The notes under the pieces were generated by a model. That model did no database searches, was not told the origin of the DNA, and saw only the letters and a list, made by a program, of their open reading frames with translations. Shown here one piece after another: positions 57,873 through 64,000 of a DNA stretch of 64,000 nt. Positions within the stretch are counted from its first letter, which is position 1. Each line of letters opens with the position of its first letter. A program made the position numbers and the translations under genes. The stretch is taken from contig OX637393.1 in assembly GCA_951799425.1 (NCBI GenBank), positions 36,095,744 through 36,159,743 on the forward strand, in the 5' to 3' direction. The stretch is from Ilex aquifolium. Its lineage: Eukaryota > Streptophyta > Magnoliopsida > Aquifoliales > Aquifoliaceae.

Positions 57873-60470
57873 TCACTGTATATATTGTTGTGTATCTGGT
57901 TCAATATCCTTGAGAAGTCCAACTACCTGCTGCATACTTGGTCGTTTTGAAGGAAGGTCAGCTGTGCATAGATATCCAATCTTCAAAGCCTCCACCATTT
58001 GGATCTCTGGTCCTGTCCCATGAATTTTTGGATCAATAGCTATTGACCCCTGGTTTTTCTTCACTAATCCTCTGACCCAACTGACCAAAGTCGCGTCTTT
58101 TTCCTCCGGGTAATCATCAATGGCCTTTTTCCCAGTAATGAGCTCAAAAAGAATGACCCCAAATCCATAAACATCAGATTTTGGAGTTGGGACCCTTGGG
58201 GAGCCAGTTTTTGCCTGAAGAAACTCAGGTGGCACATATGCTGGTGACCCATTAGCAATCTCATCCTCAAGACCATTACCAAAAATCTTTGCCAGTCCAA
58301 AACCAGACAATCTGGGCTCCAAATTCGAATCAAGATAAATGCTGCTAGCTTTGACATCTCTGTGGATAATTGGAGGTGAGCAGCCATGGTGGAGAAATGC
58401 TAACGCTCGTGCAGTACCAAGTGCAATTTTGTGCCTAAATTTCCAAGTCGTCAACAATCCTTCAGACCCAACGGTTTGAATCCCATTATTGTCATCTTCT
58501 TCCCATGTGTCTGCCCTCCAATCTTCTTTACTTTTTTCCCCGAGTGGCAGATCATGAAGCAAATTCTGCAAATTTCCATTCTCCATATAATCATAAATGG
58601 CAATCCTTTGCTCACCAGCCAAGCAGTATCCAGTCAATGGAACAAGATTTGGGTGTTTGATACGACCAAGATACTCGAGCTCTCTTGCAGCTTCCAGGTC
58701 CGTCATGGTGGATCCATGGACCAAGACTTTAACAGCCACATGAATCCCACCTGGTAAAAATCCTCTATAAGCAAGCCCAAACCTCCCTTCAGCCAACAAA
58801 GTGCCCCGATCAAAATGTGAAGTTGCAGACAAGAGGTCTGCAAATGTGAAATTCAATAATGGCTTCTCAAACACTACTACTGGGACAGATGCTGCTTGCT
58901 TAACATCAGCTACCCAAGTGGTTGAATCAGTACGGAACGAAAAGGGCCCAGAAACATATTGTTCTTCTTTGGAAGAGGTTCGTTTCACTGCCCACATTCT
59001 TGTTTTCCTTCGACAACCAAAGGCTAAAAATAGAAACCCCAAAAGCAAACAGATCATTGAGAAAGTTAAAGCCAGGGCAAGCTTGAGCTCCCTATGCTTT
59101 GGAGCTTTTCTTTTGAAGAGACCCGGGTTTGCAGCAATTGGGCAACTGTTTAATGACCCTATGAAAGCTGACCGGAGGGTTTCAGGCGAGAATTCTGAAG
59201 CACAAAGGGTTAAGGCGTTGTAAGAGAAGTTGAAACTGTCCATCCATGGGAGTTTTTCTAGGAGTGATAAGGGGATGTCTCCACTTAAATTGTTGTATGA
59301 AACATCAAGAAGTTGGAGGCTTTTAATACTGAAAAGAGGGATGTGGCTGCTGAGATTGTTTTCGGATAGATCAACTGTTCTCAAACTGCTTAATAGTGAG
59401 ATTTCAGTGGGAATGTGACCACTGAGATTAGTTGCAGAAAGGTTTAGATACTCTAAACCAGAGAGCTTACTGATTTGGGGGAATTGTTGCTTGGAAAATC
59501 TATTGTGTGCAAGATTGAGGTGTTTGAGACTCTTGGCTTGATTCAAGTTATTGAAAAACACTCCACTAAATTGATTGTCAGATAAGTCCAGATAAGCTAA
59601 TTGAGACCAATTGACGTTGGACCTGAAATTTAAGTGAGAAATATGACCTTGAAACTGGTTTTGGCTCAAATCAATCACCTCCAATGACCCTTGAAGAACA
59701 CCAACCACAGAACCCTGAAACAGATTACCCGAAATGTTAAGATTCCCGATGGATATCATTCCCGAGAACTCAATATCCTCTCCATAAATCTCATTGCTGG
59801 CAAGGTTCAAAGATTTGAGCTTTGGAAATGCAGCACCAAAACCATCAGGAAGAGAGCCATTCAGCTTGTTTGACGAGAGATCAATGGAAACCAAAGAATG
59901 GCACTTCAGAATCCCCAGTGGAATGCTTGAATTAAACCCATTTTGATTGAATTTCAGAAGTTGCAGACTGGCAAGAGAACTCATAGTTTCAGGGATATTA
60001 CCAGAGAAATTATTGAAAGAAAGGTCCAAGCTTTGAAGAAGACCAAAATTGCCTATGTTGCTTGGGAGGTTCCCAGAAATTTGGTTAAATGAGAGATTAA
60101 GGGTCTTGAGTGAACCCAAACTCCAGAAATCAGAAGGCAGACCAGTGATTTTGTTATTGCTAAGATCCAAAGATTGAAGCTCTCTAAGTTTGCCAATAGT
60201 GGTATCTGGAATCAAACCAGATAGACCCAAACCAGATGCTACCAGCCCTATCACATTCTCTTGTTTAGCATCACAAAATACACCTTGCCATGAACAAACA
60301 GGAGCAGAAAAGTTGTAGATTTTAGAAGAGGTTAAATCCATCTTCTGAAAGAAATCATAGACAAAGGACCCATCAGTATTGGGTTTCTGAGAAACCAAAG
60401 GCCTAAAGAACAGCGTCAAGACTATAATAGAAGCAAAAAAGCCAAGACCCATTTGGAGATAAGACTTCAA
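57873..60470 (-). CDS. LRR receptor-like kinase, At2g24230-like, with GFG in place of DFG
   Basis: A single-exon frame of 865 residues. The first ATG (60470) adds six residues before a second ATG (60452) that matches the family start (MGLGFF). A signal peptide is likely to about residue 28. The LRR N-cap cysteines are in CSWQGVFC (59-66). Leucine-rich repeats run to about 420, a paired Cys (CPIAANP) follows, a transmembrane helix lies at about 460-482, and the kinase spans about 543-855. In the kinase, VAVK Lys581 and HRD Asp705 are present. The HRD+5 Asn is Ser (HRDVKASS), which is normal in this family. The DFG motif reads SGFGLAK, with Gly723 (codon 58302-58304, GGT) where Asp binds magnesium. 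This predicts weak or no catalysis. A plasma-membrane receptor with unknown ligand, probably signalling through partners. Confidence 0.95.
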   Translation of the reverse strand: MKSYLQMGLGFFASIIVLTLFFRPLVSQKPNTDGSFVYDFFQKMDLTSSKIYNFSAPVCSWQGVFCDAKQENVIGLVASGLGLSGLIPDTTIGKLRELQSLDLSNNKITGLPSDFWSLGSLKTLNLSFNQISGNLPSNIGNFGLLQSLDLSFNNFSGNIPETMSSLASLQLLKFNQNGFNSSIPLGILKCHSLVSIDLSSNKLNGSLPDGFGAAFPKLKSLNLASNEIYGEDIEFSGMISIGNLNISGNLFQGSVVGVLQGSLEVIDLSQNQFQGHISHLNFRSNVNWSQLAYLDLSDNQFSGVFFNNLNQAKSLKHLNLAHNRFSKQQFPQISKLSGLEYLNLSATNLSGHIPTEISLLSSLRTVDLSENNLSSHIPLFSIKSLQLLDVSYNNLSGDIPLSLLEKLPWMDSFNFSYNALTLCASEFSPETLRSAFIGSLNSCPIAANPGLFKRKAPKHRELKLALALTFSMICLLLGFLFLAFGCRRKTRMWAVKRTSSKEEQYVSGPFSFRTDSTTWVADVKQAASVPVVVFEKPLLNFTFADLLSATSHFDRGTLLAEGRFGLAYRGFLPGGIHVAVKVLVHGSTMTDLEAARELEYLGRIKHPNLVPLTGYCLAGEQRIAIYDYMENGNLQNLLHDLPLGEKSKEDWRADTWEEDDNNGIQTVGSEGLLTTWKFRHKIALGTARALAFLHHGCSPPIIHRDVKASSIYLDSNLEPRLSGFGLAKIFGNGLEDEIANGSPAYVPPEFLQAKTGSPRVPTPKSDVYGFGVILFELITGKKAIDDYPEEKDATLVSWVRGLVKKNQGSIAIDPKIHGTGPEIQMVEALKIGYLCTADLPSKRPSMQQVVGLLKDIEPDTQQYIQ

Positions 60471-60639
60471 AGTGAGAAAAAAAGAAGGAAAAAGAAGAAG
60501 GAAGAAACAGTACCAGAACCCCCTTAATCACCTTAAAACCTCTCTTTCTGGGACTTTCAATACTACCATTGTGAGCCTCATGAAGCGTTTTGTGGCCACT
60601 TTGGACAACGCTTTTCTGGCTTCTGCAACACCATTAAGT

Positions 60640-61289
60640 CCATAACCACCACCACAGCTACCCAGTGAATAATAGTTTTTGGGTTTTAAGAAAAGATAAC
60701 TACTGGAATAAGAAGAAACTCAAAACTCACAGAACAACCAACCCTTTTCCTGCAACTTTTGGTTGGTCATTTAGAGCTCAGAAAACCCCAAAACTCACTG
60801 TATTAAACTTCTTAGTTGAGAATGGCTAATTCCAGCGGTTAATGGGTTTGTTGTGAGGATTGGAGTTTTTGGAAGTTGTAGAGGGAGAGAAAGTGAGCTC
60901 ACCTTGTTTGGCCTTGCAGGTCCTATTGAACCAAAATTTCCCACATAACCTCCTAACACTAAATGTAATTCCTAGATGGAATCAAAGGAAGTTTCACACA
61001 CACATGAGAGAGAGAGAGAGAGAGTTGGAGACTGATATAATCATATAATGAAGGCTGATATAATGACAAAGCTTTTAAGATGTGCTTTGACCTAAGTTTG
61101 ACTCTTATTTAATTCTAAAAATTGGAGAATTCTTTAATTTTTATTTTATTTTATTGAATGATGAAGATTTGTACACATTAACAGATTCAGTTGATTTGAA
61201 CTTACACAAATTAAATTTTTTCTAAAAACGTGATTTGAAGATATGTACAAATCATAGCCATTCAAGAGAGAATTGTAATATCCTTCAAC
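60640..61289. other. 5' flank of the receptor kinase
   Basis: Upstream region with a short (GA)n run (61006-61023). No promoter element can be pinpointed and no gene is seen. Confidence 0.45.
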
Positions 61290-61946
61290 CTATGAAGCAC
61301 GGATACGGATACGGTGATACGGATACGGCGATACGGTAAAACTTAAAAAAATAGGATACGGATAGGGTTAGGATACGTCCATAAAATATATATATTTTTT
61401 AAATTTTATTATTATATTTAATATAATAATTATGATTTATAAAATGAATCACACATCTACCAAAGATATATAATAATAACTAACCATTCTATCATTTATA
61501 AATCATACATTCTATATCGCATACATATTGCATAATATATGGAGATACCCGTCATCGATCGGCGTCAAATACAGTCAATCGTCGATCGTGAGTGAGAGAA
61601 AGAGAGAGAGAATCAGTCGACGATCGATTGATGGGGGGGCTGTGAAATAAAAGAAATTAGGGTTCTATAATATATTTTCAAATAAGGGCTCAAACATATT
61701 TGCTCTTGTGCCCCTATAATTTTTAAAAAATTCAAGTAATACCCCGCCGTATCCGAAGAGTATCTCATCCGTATCCCAAGCGTATCCGGCCGTATCCGAA
61801 AATCAAATTTATTTTTTTAATTTTTGGATATTTCTTAGCCGTATCCGATACGTATTCGGCCGTATCAGAGGCGTATCCGTATCCAAAACGTATCCGATAC
61901 CAATACTTTGACCATTTCGAAGTATCCGTACTTCATAGCCTTCAAC
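61282..61946. mobile_element. hAT-like non-autonomous element rich in GGATACGG
   Basis: Body 61290-61938 (649 bp). Ends are inverted: CTATGAAGCACGGATAC and the complement of GTATCCGTACTTCATAG. It is flanked by CCTTCAAC on both sides (61282-61289 and 61939-61946). The subterminal regions carry many copies of GGATACGG or CCGTATCC, inverted between the two halves. No transposase. The 8-bp duplication fits hAT. A 9-bp reading (Mutator) is possible if the first C belongs to the target. Confidence 0.78.
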
Positions 61947-62129
61947 CATAGTAAAATTGAATGGGATTTTACTCCCAAGTATTTAGAGTTAATGTAGTAC
62001 GAGCCCTGAAGTTAATGGTTTTTGGGGAGAAAGGTTGTCATGAATCCGGGAGATGTACTAAGAAGTCCGAACACTTTTGTTATTAAAAAGTATAGGATTA
62101 TTTTTTATTTTCACAATAATTTTTAACGT

Positions 62130-62596
62130 CCCGTTTGAATGACAAAAATTCTAATTACGAATTAATATGTTGTTCTTGATAAAAAGATATCCTTGTTTCA
62201 AGTACCAAAGTAATATATTATTTAATGTTTCATATTATAACTAATTTTTGTATAGAAATGATTTTTTTTTTTTCATGATGATTTTTAGTAATGAACTTTA
62301 TTTTATAAAAAGATGTGAATCTCGAAAGGGAGCTTGATTTAGAAATGACCTTAATTTAAAAAAGAAGCTAGATTTTTGGATTTTATTCTTTTTTTGGAAT
62401 TCTCAGTCAAGTTGGATATCAAATTACACACAATTTTCATGGGTTTAGGATTCTCAGTGTCATTGGGAATTTAATTTCAATAGTGATCTCATTCTCAATT
62501 TAAATTACCGATTCATTTACTATTCAAAAATGACAATTCATAAATTTGAGAATGCGACTCTCATTCTCAATTAAAATTACTGTCATTCAAACAGGG
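62130..62596. mobile_element. MITE with CCCGTTTGAATGACA ends
   Basis: The left end CCCGTTTGAATGACA and right end TGTCATTCAAACAGGG are inverted copies with one difference. The interior is AT-rich with ATTCTCAATTTAAATTAC words repeated near both ends. The target duplication is unclear, so the superfamily is open. Confidence 0.6.
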
Positions 62597-62599
62597 TTT

Positions 62600-63600
62600 A
62601 AAAAGATTTTACAAGTATTCCAACGTTTTGTGCATATGGCACACTGCCAGAAGTGGACAATTTATAAGCATTATTGTACATATGAGTTTTATTTAGGGTG
62701 TGTTTGATAACGTTTTCAATTTTTTGTTTTCAAAAAATATAAAAACGAAAAAAAAAAATTCATTTTTTTTGCTATAAAAAGTTAAAACGTAAAACTTGTT
62801 TGGTTGTAGTTTTTGTTTAATAAACTCTAAAAATAAAAAATAGAAAACATATTTGGTAACTATTTTAATTTATGTCATATTTAGTAGCATTATATTAATT
62901 CTATGCTAGAAAATTAATCAACATTCAACGTCGCAATACGTCTATCAACACATCAAATAAGACACAAATAAAAAAACATTACTCATTTTCCTCGCAACGC
63001 CATTGCAACAAAACCTTATTATGGGTTCCAATGAAAGTATGAACATGCCAATGACAAAAATATGTCACTCTTCAATCAAAATTTTACATAATTTGTCCAT
63101 TCAATTTTCCTTACAACCAAAGAGACCCAAAAAAAGTAACAAAAACCTTACCCAAACCAAAAAAAAAACTCACATTGTTTAACACCATTCCAACAGAGCT
63201 CATTTACAGCAGCCTTATTACACCTTGACCTCATGTACCTTCAAGTCAGGAATTTGTCACTTACTTACCAGCAATGCATTTTTACATTTGCTTGGCCATG
63301 CTGTTTTTGTGTAGCCTTTTCTTTTACAAGTAAAGGCCTAGACAAACACTTTAGTAATCCATTAAAAGTAATAATAAGTGGAATTTAGTCGAATTTAGTT
63401 TGAGAAGAAACTTGTTTTAATATTAAATCTAACTATTTTGTTTTGATTAATGAAACAAAGCTTGAAGATTCAGTAAAAATTAGAATTTTTACTCAAAACA
63501 TGGAAATGAAATCTGATTCTAATGATATAATAATTCATTGGAAAAACCTTCCATGAATTAACAAAGTTACCGCATGAAGGGGCTGACTCCCATTATTACA
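62600..63600. other. AT-rich intergenic DNA
   Basis: A segment near 62696-62870 begins GTGTGTTTGATAACG and contains A/T runs as in some plant MITEs, but matching ends were not found. No gene. Confidence 0.4.
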
Positions 63601-64000
63601 TGTGTTATGGCATTAAATGAGCCCACGTGAGAATGAAAAGACAAGGCACGAGACAAAGTCATCAGTCACTCAGCCAACAGACTTAGCCGAACTGATCAAT
63701 GTACTTAGAAAGCAATGAAAGAGCTCGGCTCTTACCGAACCGAATTGGCTCAATGAGCTCGGGAATAAATGAAAGAGTTCGGCTTTCATCATGACCGAGC
63801 TGTTTGAAATGATAAATGAAGAGCTAAGGGGACGCCTATAACTCAGGTATTCTGGCTGAACAAATTAGCAAGATTATAGGAACGGCAGGAGGAATTTCTG
63901 GAGAAATATCAGCAACTTCCCAACTAGAGCCACCTGATTGGACGAAGGTGTACCACCACGAATCGTAAAACATGGAAACCCTAATTGAACAGTGATCTAT
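63601..64000. other. Possible LTR fragment at the window edge
   Basis: Composition changes to balanced GC with repeated GAGCTCGG and CCGAACC words, similar to U3 regions of plant LTRs. A start near TGTGTTATGG (63601) is conceivable. Without the partner LTR this is a guess. Confidence 0.3.

Noticed and set aside
58064-59418. Open frames opposite or shifted to the receptor kinase
   Set aside because: Shadows of a full-length, domain-rich gene on the minus strand.
63601-64000. Start of another LTR retrotransposon
   Set aside because: Composition is suggestive, but no partner LTR, primer site or duplication is inside the window. Kept only as a low-confidence note.

Overview
The window is nuclear DNA from a flowering plant, most likely a eudicot. 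Three things point to this: a plant-type five-exon eIF5A gene, a receptor kinase closely matching Arabidopsis At2g24230, and long AT-rich intergenic DNA packed with Ty3/gypsy retrotransposons, SINEs and MITEs. I cannot name the species.

Host genes are sparse and all read on the minus strand: a 5' partial acidic protein gene (1-4264), eIF5A (CDS 25971-29017), and an intronless LRR receptor-like kinase (57873-60470). The kinase carries Gly instead of Asp in the DFG motif.

The rest is two nested retrotransposon clusters. Cluster A (8247-23442) is a chromodomain-bearing Ty3/gypsy element (LTRs 791/797 bp, 5-bp TSD CAATC) that landed in a GGT-rich minisatellite. It was later split in its gag by a 9.05-kb Athila-like element (9957-19008, TSD TTTCC). 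That inner element keeps gag and protease but has lost reverse transcriptase, RNase H and integrase. In the position where Athila elements carry an env-like ORF, it holds a short cysteine-rich, basic ORF (14854-15264).

Cluster B (30576-52729) is a three-level nest. A small hAT-like element (8-bp TSD) was hit by a minus-strand Tat-lineage element (30737-52336, two 528-bp LTRs, dual RNase H, plus-strand antisense ORF, 98-bp tandem repeats). That element was hit in its integrase region by a young Athila element (34911-46532, two 1084-bp LTRs, TSD TAGAG). The Athila element has a 1.7-kb-codon gag-pol broken only near its end, and an env-position ORF.

The two Athila-like elements have different LTRs but share a roughly 1.4-kb 3' noncoding block. 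It includes a foldable segment with base-pair-preserving changes and a hairpin placed directly before the polypurine tract, also with compensatory changes. The young Athila element also carries arrays of a CpG-rich 12-bp palindrome (GCGTCCGGACGC), both upstream of its LTR TATA box and upstream of its env-position ORF. With the cysteine-rich ORF, these are the least explained signals in the window.

Smaller items: a plastid-type tRNA-Pro(UGG) relic inside an intron, a SINE with a 16-bp target duplication plus a related minus-strand copy, a PIF/Harbinger MITE with TAA duplication, a long-TIR (Mutator-like) element, and a 649-bp hAT-like element with a GGATACGG-rich body.
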